From Glycine soja (lineage: Eukaryota; Streptophyta; Magnoliopsida; Fabales; Fabaceae): a stretch of DNA of 64,000 nt. The position numbers were made by a program, and so were the translations under genes. Where the stretch lies: assembly GCF_004193775.1 (NCBI RefSeq), contig NC_041011.1, positions 44,461,167-44,525,166 of the forward strand, written 5' to 3'. The notes beneath the pieces are model-generated. The model saw nothing but the letters and a program-made list of their open reading frames with translations, was not told the DNA's origin and did no database searches. Positions 1-10,964 of the stretch are shown piece after piece; positions within the stretch are counted from its first letter, which is position 1; each line of letters starts with the position of its first letter.

Positions 1-1586
1 AAAGTAGATGATTTGCAATCATTCCAGCAGCACCTGAGACTGCAATGTTAATTAATTTCTTCCAGGATCTTGTCTCTTCTTCCTGCAAAAACATTGGCCA
101 AATATTTCAATGAGGCAAATAGCATAGACTGACAAATTTAACTGTCTGATAACATCTAAGAGCCACTAAATTCACATGCACACATGTTTATCCTCTCCCC
201 TCTTTCAAATATCTCATAAGAAATAACATCAATACATGATTACTTTAATGCCCTCAAATTCAATTAATTGTTCATGTTGTGTATCTTTTTTTATTGAAAT
301 TATATTGAGTATAAAAATGGAAAATTGGAAAGAGAAAAAGATTTACAGAATTAAAAGATAATGCACACTGCACAGCAAATTAAAAATATCAAGAATAGCC
401 CTGCAATTATCATAAATGCCACTATCGCTACAGCATGGAAGTATTGCTATTCCAGTCAAATCACATCATGCTATCAAAGACATTAACTCAGACTAATTGA
501 TATATACTTTATGGTTTCATTAAGTAGAAAAGTGTTGAATTTTTTTTTTTAAAAAAAAAAGAACACCAAATGAAACAAATGCTATAGTTCTGAGATGGAG
601 ACCCTTTGTATCTAGAGGAACTAATAGGACAGAGGTAGCTGTATGAATTGCTATTGCATGGTGGTCAGTTTGATGGGTAAAACTCCAAATTGTTTCCGAT
701 TTGTGTCCCTAAATGGTTCAGACAACAACCAATAAAAGATAATCATTACAAGTTCCTTATAGATTCCCCCAGCATTAGTGATCTCAAATTACATATGAAG
801 ATTGAAGACCAACTGTCAAACACAATTTTGGCATGGAAGACAACTAATAATATTACTATTACTGATACTTTTTGGCTATCTACTGATGTTTAAACAGAAG
901 GTATACACCTACACCAAACTTAACAAAAGGTAAGGAATCATGACAAGTGCAGTTAAAGGCAAAGATACACTATGTATATAGCCTAATTACATACTGCAAA
1001 GAAAATTGTGCATCAACATGCAATTTTTTACTAACATCAGTACTGCCACATCAAACAAATTTCTGCTACAAATACCCAACAAACCTCTCAGAAAACCCCA
1101 GGAATCAATCAATAGTGGGGAACTCACTCACTCACTCACAGAATCATGGACAAAACAAAACCCACAATTTGAATTCAAGTCTCAAGACAAGCTAAAACAA
1201 CAGAAAGTCATGGATGAAATACACAAGAGAGGGAAAAGGATACTCACAGCCCTCAAATCATAGGTAAGGCAGAAGACACCATAGCACTCAGGCTTACTCT
1301 TGGGATCCGAGGTTTTCACAGCTGGCACCTGCACTTCACTGAGAAGCAAAACAAAAGGGATGGAAATTCAATCAGACCCAATAAGCTGAAAACCGAACAT
1401 GCATTCTGAAAACAATAAAGTTACTAACTTTGGGGCAACAGAACAACAAATCCTAGCTTGTTGAGTTCTATGAAGTGGCGCAATAGTGCAGTGGCGATGT
1501 CTAGGAAGAGTCCTCGATAGAAAAGGGAGCTGAGATGAGTGAAGATGAGTTTTTGAGCAAGTGGGGTTGAACTGTGTCACGGCCAT
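1..1586 (-). CDS. NADP-MDH: Chloroplast NADP-dependent malate dehydrogenase, N-terminal part (partial)
   Basis: Reduces oxaloacetate to malate with NADPH in the chloroplast stroma (malate valve). Three coding exons are visible: 1429-1586, 1248-1338 and 1-82, the last continuing beyond the left edge. Splice phases agree and give 110 residues. Residues 1 to about 50 are rich in Ser, Thr, Arg and His and end with an Ile-Cys-Cys-Ser motif, as expected of a plastid transit peptide. The segment [11 protein letters not shown] places Cys71 and Cys76 five residues apart, matching the N-terminal thioredoxin-regulated disulfide of plant NADP-MDH, which cytosolic and mitochondrial NAD-MDHs lack. Exon 3 opens the Rossmann fold with AVSGAAGM (residues 97-104), the dinucleotide-binding loop. 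The start is the first ATG of the frame. The match to remembered pea sequence is close. The catalytic domain and C-terminal cysteines are outside the window. Confidence 0.93.
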
Positions 1587-2517
1587 GGCAGCACAACACA
1601 GAAAGCTTCAAGTAAAGAAGTAAAAAAAAAAAGGCACTTTTTTCTGCTTCTGGAAGAGTATGAAGAACTTTCTAAAGGGTATGTATGTGTGTATGAGACG
1701 ATGATGAAGAAAGATAACGTTTGGTTCAATCAGAGGTTGCAAAGTGTAAGGGAGATAACCAGAAAATTGTTGAAGGTAAAAATGGAGGGCAAGGGAACAA
1801 GAGGATCATTTGAACATAGTATAAGGCCATGGACATGACACATGTCGTCAACTTTGGCCTATCGTCAATTCTTCATCTCCTTACTTGGGAAATTATTGGA
1901 TTGGATACATGTTGTGTACAAATACTTTATGTAATAGATTAATTAAATGTGATAATCTAAGTTTTAGTATTAGATAAGGTCTCTTATACTAGGTGCATAT
2001 TGTGTATGTGAATTAAATATAGTATATTTAAGTACCGAATTTTGGTGGTACCCGTATGCATAATGTCACGTGAAGGATATATGCCCTTTGTGCAATTATT
2101 AGGGATTGGAACAGTAGCATTATGATCTGCTGTGTAATTAAAAAATAAAAATTATAGGAATTCGAAAAGATTACCTAGATTATAACTTTTTAGATGAGTA
2201 AGAGTGGTAAAAGTTATTTTTTTATTTAATGATTAAAAAAATCAATATTAGTTATTTTAACTGCTACTGTTGATGTTAATTTATAATCACTTATTACTTT
2301 TTCATAATAAAATATATCATTACGATGTCTAGATAAAGATAGACTGGTGAACGGGTAAAAAAACCGGATATTGCTAAGCATGGTCGGATAGGACAAGAAT
2401 GTTTTATGTCACTACACTTTTGTCTACTAAAATATCATGTATGCGTGGAGAGGGGGATATAGTCATATAGGTATATTAATTCAGCAAACAATTTGATATA
2501 TTATTGACTAAAAATAT

Positions 2518-2518
2518 G

Positions 2519-2554
<36 letters not shown>
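2518..2554. repeat. (AT)n microsatellite
   Basis: Uninterrupted AT dinucleotide run of about 36 bases in intergenic sequence. Confidence 0.95.
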
Positions 2555-2556
<2 letters not shown>

Positions 2557-4429
2557 TAAAAAATGTATTTTAATAAAAATAAATAAATATTTAGCATAGT
2601 AACAACAAGGAGAAAATATAATATTATGAAAATACAACGGACTTATGAATGGCCCTTATTATCAAAACACTTAAGAGAGAACAGGAACTAACTTCCTCTT
2701 CTCTTTATACACGAGTTTCTATATTTTGTTTAATATAACAAGATTTAGTGATTATGAAAAAATAAATAATAAAATAAGAGGATTTATTTTGAGACAAATA
2801 TCTAAAACTTTAAAATATTTATAAGCTAATTATTGTAATGTTAAATTATTAGGTAACAAATAGCAATACAGTTTATTAAAAGGATAATATTGTGTGGCAA
2901 TACCAACTGTGACACCAAATTTAAAGTGGATGGCAAATTTCTTTGTTTTCTATTTGAATAGATATGACCTTTGATTGTCATGAGGGATAAGGTCAACGTT
3001 TTAAGAAATCAGGTAATTAAATTAAGAATTTGTAAACCCAGCTCTTCAATGGAGGAGCAAGGTGAGATATTTTTAATTGGCTCATTGGAAGTTGGTTTAA
3101 GATTTTTTTTTATTTGAATATGAATGAAGAAATTGTCATTATATTTTGCATTTGACTAGTTAGAAACAGATACGATTAATGCGACTAAATGCAAATTTCT
3201 TATTTTGATAATAATAAGGATAAGTGCATTATAGAAAAGTTATTTAATTTAATTTAATTTAATTTCATTCATAATTTCTAATAGATAAGTAGTAAAGATT
3301 GATATTTAGAAAATTTTGATTTTTTTTTATCAATTTTTAATAAATATGTCAATATTTTTTTATTTTTAATAAGTTAATTCGTCAATCTACTAAACAAACG
3401 ACCCATTTTTTTAATGTGGACCAATCCACCCCAAATTATCCAGTTTTTCCACCACTACACCACCTTCCAACACATGTGATTTGGGCCCTTACGTATATTA
3501 GTAAGCCCAAAATGTATCGTATCCTTATTTTTTTTTATTTTTAATATTTATATTTTTTAAAAAAATTAAATGTTTTTTATTACCTTTTATTAGTGTTGTG
3601 ATATACATCTAGTTATATTATGTTAACAATCATCATGAAGTGTAATATAACATGGGATATATATATTATAGTGATATAAAAAATAAAATTTATGAGGATT
3701 AACTAAAACTATAAAATTAAAACCAAACCTAACTATATTATTACGTATTAAAAACATATTTTATCATATAAAATATAATATAATCAATAATCCAGTAAAA
3801 AAATAATATAATCAATAATATTAATTGATTATCTAATATATAAATTCTTTGAATCCAGTGTTGCCCCTTCCTATCCTGAATTCTTAATACACAGAGTCAC
3901 GCACTTGTTCCTAAGATTCTAATATTACTTAAAATGAAAAATTACTAATTGAGAATTTCCAAATTTATCAAATCTTTTAATTAAGCACAGCAACGCTACG
4001 TTTCAAACATTCACGGAAAAAAACACGCTACATTTCAAATCAACTAGATTTTAATATCCGTGTATTGTACCTGCTTATTTAAATATGTAAAAATATGATA
4101 AGAAATATTTTTTCATTAATTTATAATTTTCTATAAACGATTTATTATAAATACTATTTTTAAGATAACATGTATATTTTCATTTTATACAAAATAAAAT
4201 TTTAAAAACAATAATAAAAAATGAGTATAATTTTCTAATGCATATTTTAATATATAAAATAATTAATATTATACAAAGAAAAAATCTATTTATTTTTATG
4301 TTTCTATAAATATTATATTAATATCATTAAATAGTATATTAATATTTGTGGTGAAATTTATTTAATTTGTGCATATATTCTCTCAAAAAAAATGTATGCA
4401 TATAGATGTGGACTAGTGTAAAAGAATGG

Positions 4430-4755
4430 GCTAAATTATTTTTTTTATCTTCTAATTTATTTTTTAGAATTAATTTCATTCTCTAATTTTTTAGGGTTTA
4501 ATTTGATTTTTTAGATTTTAAAATTGATTCAATTTGATTCTATCATTTAAATTATATCAACAATATTATTAAAAAATCATATTATGTGGAGAATTTAAAA
4601 CATCACTAAATAATTTTAAATAGTTACAAGCTTAGGTTTTGTCACACAGTCAATTTAATTTAAACAACATAATTAAATTGAATTAGAAAAAATAGAAAAT
4701 CAAATTAAATTTTTTTGTTAAACTAAATGGAATCTAAACAATAAATTAAAGAAGA
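4430..4755. repeat. Decayed inverted repeat (MITE-like)
   Basis: The left arm reads like 'aatttattttttagaattaatttc', and the reverse complement of the right end gives a similar T-rich series. The pattern is typical of degraded legume foldback elements. Ends and target duplication could not be defined. Confidence 0.4.
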
Positions 4756-5576
4756 AGAAGAAAACTAATTTAACCAAAGTATGGATAGTGGAGAAAGTAG
4801 GGTTCTGTTCCTAATTGCAATGTGATAAAATGGGGCAGCACCGGCCACTGGTGGGTACAAGGTGTGTAATGTAAGTGTAACCCCTCTCCTCTTAATTCTC
4901 ACTCGCAGTTTCCGTCATTTATTTATATATATGTTACTAAGTGGAGATATCTAGGGGCAGGACCTAATTTCATTTCCTCTTTTCAGTTTTCACAATAATT
5001 CTTGTATTGCTTCTCAGTTCTCTCTCTCTTCTTTCAAATTGTGAATGAAGGGGACTTGAAGAATTTTAAGAGGAAAGAGTGGTGGTCCTAGAGAAATTGA
5101 TCGTAACGTACCATGGTGGCAGGGTTGTGCCCATGTCATTGTATGTGCATATTTAAGTCACTTCTGCTTTGTCTATATTAGAATATGTGTTTTTTCCTTC
5201 TGATTTAATTGTACCCATTTGAATCACATACACCATGTTGGATAGTATGTTCAGTCTTCATCCATCTCACACGTAAAAAGAGTGAAATTACTATCAAAGG
5301 TTATAATGTTAGAATTTTCCCCATAAATCTCGTGGTTATAATTAATGGTAATATTTTTTTTAAAAAAAAACGGATTAATTTTATATACATTTGATAATAC
5401 TTAAACTCATTAATAAATGTGATGAATTGTTTATAAGTTTTGAATACTTAAATTTGACATGTGTGAGAAAAAATAAGTCTAACCACTAGGTTGATAATAA
5501 GATATATATAGAGTTATTAAATAATATCATTAAATCTCATTTGTAATCAATTATCAAGTTTATAATTTAATATTAT

Positions 5577-5648
5577 CTCTATTTTTATTTATAAGAAATA
5601 AGTTATAGTATACATAGATTATAACTTATTTTTTATAAAAAGAAAGAG
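5577..5648. mobile_element. Short Stowaway-like MITE remnant (hairpin)
   Basis: The left end starts CTCTATTTTTATTTATAAG and the reverse complement of the right end starts CTCTTTCTTTTTATAAAAAA. Both resemble the CTCCCTC...TTTTTATAAG terminal repeats of plant Stowaway elements. The arms meet as ATAAGTTATA and TATAACTTAT around an 11-base loop. At about 72 bp it is very short for a Stowaway copy, so it is probably an internally deleted one. Confidence 0.5.
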
Positions 5649-6379
5649 GTAGTATATGTTTGAAAACAATATATCAACTTATCAAGTTTATAATTGATAT
5701 TTTCTATAAAAAAAAAGTGTATAATTTATATATTTGTAATAAATTATTTACATAAATAATTATTACATGAAGAAAAAATATAATAAAATTTACTATTATG
5801 TATTTGTTCACCAAAAAATTGTAATGGAAATAATAATAAACATTATTTTATCTCAAAATAATAAAAAATCATAATATATTAAATATATTTTTAGTTCTCA
5901 CCATTGGAACTCACACAAAGAGATTAAAAAAATAACATGTTTAAATATTAAAATAGATAATTTTTAAGTATAAAATTAAAATAGATAATTTTTAAGTATA
6001 ATTTTTATGTAGATAATTCAATAATAACGTCCGTCATATTGAGAATATTGAAAGTAGTGACTAGTGAGTAGGGAATGTTTATTTAGAAATGCCAGGTTTT
6101 GCCCTTCAAATGGTTTCGTGTATACTCCAGCACTCGCAACAAAAGACCCTGACTTTCTTCAAATCCTTCTTATAGTTGGAGTCCACATTTACAAGAATGT
6201 CTAATTTCAATTTGAAATCTATAAATAACAAAGTCTCATTGTCTCATTTAAACTTTAGATGTTTCCAATGCATTACTATCTATTTTAATTAGATGACCAT
6301 AAAAGCTAAATGACATATAGGACAGACAATCCATCTCATCATTTCATATATACACATAAAAGAATGTAAGTGTAAACCA

Positions 6380-6755
6380 TTAAGGAGACAACATCAGCAT
6401 CTTTTCATATATTCTATTATTGAGGGAAAGAATATTCACTTTTGATTATTTCTCTTGTCCTCTGCACAGAGCTACAAGCATATACCGTTTAGCTACTTAA
6501 TTAATACCAATGACTAGTCATGTTTCACTTCACTCCCTTGGCCGGCAACATAATATTCAAAAAATAAAACATCCAATTTTCTTATTAAATTTGTCCTTGC
6601 TAGCTACAACTGACATAGTTAACAATGTTTATCGTTGTACTTGACGAAGATAAGCCTTGTTGTATATATGATATGTTGATTATAGTTCACACACATTTTG
6701 CCTCAGTCTCCCAGCATTAGCTACTACATTGACAAGTCTATCAAATTTGCAGAAA
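6380..6755 (+). promoter_or_regulatory. Promoter and leader of 4CL-like gene A
   Basis: The region is conserved in the second copy at about 10620-10964, including 'tttctcttgtcctctgcaca' and 'cttggccggcaacataa'. A TATA-like 'tatatatgatatg' lies near 6662, about 95 bases before the ATG. Conservation between copies suggests retained regulatory sequence, although a recent duplication alone could explain it. Confidence 0.5.
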
Positions 6756-8706
6756 ATGTCAGGTGAGGAAATCTTGTCATCCAATGAAGAAAAATATAAT
6801 AGATCTCAACCTCCATTTGGTAGCAGGAGTGGCTACAATTCAAGAACAGGCATTTATCACTCTCTAATTAAGCTTGGCATCAAGCATGAAATCCCAACAA
6901 GGCCTGATCTTAACACTGCCAATTTTGTGCTGTCACAGTTTCCACAAGCACACCTTGCTGAGGCAAGAATTGCATTCATTGATGCGAGAACTAATCTGAG
7001 TGTTAGCTATGGTGAGCTAAGACGGTCTATTTACTCCCTTGCATCAGCTTTGTTCCATGGACTTGAGGTTAGGAAAGGTGATGTGGTATTTGTATTGTCA
7101 CCAAACTCAACCCTGTACTCAACCATATGCCTAGCTGTGTTATCAGTTGGAGCAGTTCTGACCACTGCCAACCCCATCAACACCGCAACGGAAATCGCGA
7201 AACAAGTGCACGATTCGAGTGCTAAACTAGCCATCTCAGCACCTGAGGAGCTACACAAGTTGGTCCCAACTGGGGTTCCTACCATTCTCACTTCTCATTG
7301 TTCTGATGGCAACATGTTATCAGTTGAAGAGTTAATAAAAGGCTGTTGTACTTCACCAGAGTTGCCTCAAGTTCCCGTGGCACAATCAGACACTGCTGCT
7401 ATACTTTACTCTTCAGGAACCACAGGGGTAAGCAAAGGTGTGGTTCTGACACATGCAAATCTCATTTCCATAATGAGACTACTCTTGTGGTCTGCAGATG
7501 TAAGTGGGTCCCAAGATGATGTTTTCTTGGCCTTCATTCCAATGTTTCACATCTATGGACTTGTGTTCTTTGGATTAGGATTGTTGTGTGTTGGTGTTAC
7601 AACAATTTTGATGCAGAAATATGACTTCCAAGCTATGCTTGATGCCATCCAGAAGCACAAGGTGAATAACTTACCAGCAGTGCCACCAGTGATCCTTGCA
7701 CTAGTAAAACATGCAAGGAAAGCTAGGTGTGACTTATCCAGCCTAAGAAGGGTGGGGTCAGGTGCTGCACCTTTGAGCAAGGAAGTGGCACTAGAGTTTA
7801 GAAGGATGTTTCCATGGATTGAACTGAGGCAAGGTTATGGCCTAACAGAAAGTAGTGGTGGAGCAACATTTTTTGCCTCAGATAAAGATGCTAAAGCTCA
7901 TCCAGATTCATGTGGGAAGTTGATTCCAACTTTTTGTGCAAAAGTTGTAGATATTGAAAAGGGGAAGCCTTTGCCTCCTCACAAAGAGGGAGAATTATGG
8001 TTCAAAAGTCCTACCATTATGAAAGGATATCTAGGAAATTTGGAGGCAACAAGTGCAGCAATTGATTCAGAAGGTTGGTTGAGGACTGGTGATCTTGGTT
8101 ACATTGATGAGAATGGATTTGTTTATATAGTCGAACGAATAAAGGAGCTAATCAAGCACAATGGTTATCAGGTACTCAAAGTCATAACAGTTCAGTTTTC
8201 AATTGGAATATCAGTAAACTGCTCTAGTTATATATATATCAAGGTTTCAAATTACTTGTGTCAGGTGGCTCCTGCAGAATTGGAATCTGTGCTGCTAAGT
8301 CACCCCCTTATAGTTGACGCAGCAGTTATACCGTGCGTTACCCTATCACATTTTCACTTTCATTATTTCTATGACTTTCTCATGTCGTAACAAAGATATG
8401 TTTGCAGGGTTGAAGATGAAGAAACTGGACAGATACCAATGGCATATGTGGTGAGAGCAGCTGGTTCTGAACTCTCAGAAAACCAAGTCATTCAATTTGT
8501 TGCAGGCCAGGTAGCTCTCTTTCCTATGCTCATTTTAACTATTTTTTTATTTTACTTAAAGTAAAATGGAGAATTTTCAGGTGGCTCCATATAAGAAAGT
8601 GAGAAAGGTGAGTTTCATTGACACTATTCCAAAGTCAGCTGCTGGCAAGATATTGCGGAAGGATCTTGTTTCTCAAAGCAAATATCAACTTGTCTCCAAG
8701 TTATGA
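6756..8706 (+). CDS. 4-coumarate:CoA ligase-like / OPC-8:0-CoA ligase-like acyl-CoA ligase, peroxisomal (gene A)
   Basis: Adenylate-forming enzyme (ANL superfamily) that activates a carboxylic acid as acyl-AMP and transfers it to CoA. Exons: 6756-8171, 8265-8332, 8408-8510, 8581-8706; protein 570 residues, normal for the family. The frame is open upstream, but the first ATG is at 6756; an earlier TTG is not a plausible start. The ATP-binding P-loop [10 protein letters not shown] is at about residues 219-228, [10 protein letters not shown] at 360-369, [10 protein letters not shown] near 440, the hinge [13 protein letters not shown] follows, and the catalytic Lys is in AAGKILR (Lys552). The family box GELWFKSP replaces the GEICIRG of true 4CLs, so a phenylpropanoid 4CL role is unlikely. 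The C-terminus is SKL, a type 1 peroxisomal signal. The closest remembered relatives are Arabidopsis OPCL1 and At5g63380-type proteins, suggesting jasmonate-precursor or other fatty acyl substrates. The substrate is inference. Confidence 0.93.
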
Positions 8707-9407
8707 CTAACATGTATAAATGGTGGTATTAGTATTCCATAATGTTTTACTTGATTCTAAGATATCAAATAGTTAGTCTTAGATTTACTTAAGCAGGCTA
8801 AGGGTCTCAATTTTCCAGTGGATATTTAATGTTTGTAAAACTAGTAAAATCGGATTGGGCAAAATGAAGAGAAGAACACAGTGAAATCAGAACTCAACTT
8901 GGAGACTAAATACTTCTTTAATAAAAGAATATTTTGCCCTCGTCATTTTTATCTTATTGTGAGTTTGTGAATTCTGTATTGTTCTGTTGCCTTTTGAGGC
9001 TTTGGTGGCCTGTGGCACTACCATTTGCATTCTAGTTATGGATAAATATGAAGTTTGTATATATTGTGCAGAGACTTTCATTATACAAAGATTCATTCCT
9101 AGCTAAATATTTTTAGACACACAACCTCAGTGGAAAATCGATATTGATGTGGGAAAACCAATTGATTCACCTTGGCTGTCGGGTTCTCCACTTTTTAGAA
9201 CTGACCAACTAACATTGCGTAAAACAATTTAATTATATGATAAATCAAGCTTTTGGTTTTACATTTTTAATAACAAGTTTGCAGTTCGATATGATTTTGT
9301 TCCGATGTATAATGTATCAGTGTATGGATTAAAGTTTATAAACATAAATTTCAAGCAACAATATGTTATACACTCAAGTTTGATAAAGACAAAATGAGTT
9401 TACTATA

Positions 9408-9695
9408 AGTTTAAATATCTTTTAAGTTTTTGTAATTTAGCGTTTTGGTTTTTTCTTTTTGTTTTTGTAAAATTATTTTTTTGTTTTTAATCCTTCTAAA
9501 TTATTATGTTTGTTTTATTTTTAGTCTTTAAAGTCATTTAGATAATACTTTGAACAATAAAAAAAATGTTATCTAAAACATTATAAGAATGAAAAATAAA
9601 ACAAACATAATTTGCAAGAATTAAAAAAAATATTTACAAGAAAAAAAACAAAAAAATACTAAATTAGAATGACTAAAAATATATTTGGTTGGATA
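9408..9695. repeat. Inverted-repeat (foldback) element
   Basis: The left arm contains 'tttaaatatcttttaag' and, further in, 'tatgtttgttttattttta'. The right half contains 'aaaataaaacaaacata' and ends 'actaaaaatatatttggttg', so the two halves are reverse complements over most of their length. The terminal 'taaatat...tttag' style is that of common legume nonautonomous elements. Confidence 0.6.
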
Positions 9696-10619
9696 ATATT
9701 ACTCAAGTAGTTTTTCAGTTTTACTTGATGTTGCTCTCGTATAAATACAACGGAAAAAGTTAGGAACCCAAGCGACTATCCAAACATAATGGTTTTATTA
9801 GTTGGAATGGAACTTCCTCCCTACAAATCATCTAGTTGGACCACGGTTATGTACTGAGTTTGACCAAGATCCAATCTATCATCAAAAGCACATTGATCTC
9901 AGGTTGAATTTCATTCTAGATCTGATTGAAGATAAATTATTTACTGCAAAGTAGCCACTAAAACCAATATATGTTGTTGACTAAGCTTTTTGTCCACTAA
10001 GAACTAAGAAGTTCATGCATAGCTTGGACTTGTTGAATGTTCTCATACTTTAAGACATTTCAGGGTGATTTGGCACGAGAGTATTCAAGTCAAGGTGGAG
10101 AATTGCTAAAATGTCTTGAATTTTATGTTAATGGGCTGACTAAAATCATGTACGACCTGACAAGACATTTTAGAGCTCTCATTTAGAATGAAATTGGTGC
10201 CTTGTAATTGAAGTCAGCTATGGGGTTACAAAACAGGGAAAGATGAAGGGGTTGATTCATTATATAAAAACGTAAGACTCTCTGTATATGTTCTTTGTGT
10301 GAAAAACATTAGAATCTCTTGACTATTCATGGATGTAGGTCACATTTGCTTCTAACCACATAAATTATGTGTTTCCTCTTTCTCTACACTTAATCTTTGT
10401 TTGCGCCATAACACTTCTTATAGTTAGAGTCGAAGATGTCTAATTTTAACTTGAAATCTACAAGAACAAAGTGTAATTGTCTCATTTAGATTTTAGATAT
10501 TTCCGATGCCATTATCTATGTTTGGTTGAACTATAACCATGCCAATCAAAATCTAAATGGTTTATACATGTAGGACAGGCACTGTTGTCATCATTCCTTT
10601 TAGGTAGCATATATATATA

Positions 10620-10964
10620 ATTTTGAGGAAGACAACATCTGCATCCTTCAAATATTCTATTCTTGAGGAAAAGAGTATTCATTTTTCAATTATTTCTCTT
10701 GTCCTCTGCACAGAGCTTCAAGTATATATTGTTTAGCTACTTAATTAATACCTATGACTAGCAATGTTTCACTTCACTCTCTTGGCCGGCAACATAAAAT
10801 TCAGAAAATAAAAATCTAATTTCTAACTAACAGTGTCTGTTCTTGTACTTGACGATAAGCCTTGTATATATGTTGATTATGGTTACTCATTTTGCCTCAG
10901 CCTCGTGACAGAACATTAGCTTAGCATTGACTACTTGGCAAATCTATCGAATTTGCAGAAAATA
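10620..10964 (+). promoter_or_regulatory. Promoter and leader of 4CL-like gene B
   Basis: Conserved with the gene A promoter. A TATA-like 'cttgtatatatgttg' is near 10860, about 105 bases before the ATG, at the same relative position as in gene A. Confidence 0.5.

Larger units (their letters stand above)
1587..6755. other. Intergenic region: NADP-MDH upstream side and 4CL-like gene A promoter
   Basis: No supported gene. About 1590-1830 should hold the NADP-MDH leader and proximal promoter (minus strand). The rest is AT-rich and carries an (AT)n microsatellite, a short TTTAA array near 3237-3262, a decayed inverted repeat at 4430-4755 and a Stowaway-like hairpin at 5577-5648. From about 6165 onward the sequence is duplicated upstream of the second 4CL-like gene and therefore marks the promoter of gene A. 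A block at 4780-5200 is less AT-rich, with a TATA-like stretch near 4920 and a CT-rich leader-like tract near 5010-5030, but no open frame follows. Confidence 0.6.
6165..9260 (+). repeat. Tandem duplication unit 1 (4CL-like gene A with flanks)
   Basis: Upstream, coding, intron and downstream sequences align with 10414-13810. Shared landmarks include a 'cttcttatagtt' start, the promoter phrase 'cttggccggcaacataa', all four exons, and 3' flank segments such as 'gtgaaatcagaa'. The unit spacing is about 4.2 kb, with roughly 1.1 kb of unduplicated spacer between copies. Confidence 0.9.
8707..10964. other. Spacer between the two 4CL-like genes
   Basis: The first 550 bases are the 3' flank shared with gene B. 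Positions 9408-9695 hold an inverted repeat. About 9700-10410 is unduplicated spacer and includes a small palindrome (GCTAAAATGTCTTG near 10106 against CAAGACATTTTAG near 10168). From about 10414 the sequence is the duplicated promoter of gene B. No gene is supported. Confidence 0.6.

Noticed and set aside
6729..6755. Earlier start of 4CL-like gene A (TTG, nine extra codons)
   Set aside because: TTG is not a normal plant start. ATG at 6756 is the first ATG and the equivalent ATG (10965) exists in gene B. The same reasoning moves the gene B start from 10935 and the peroxidase start from 23399.
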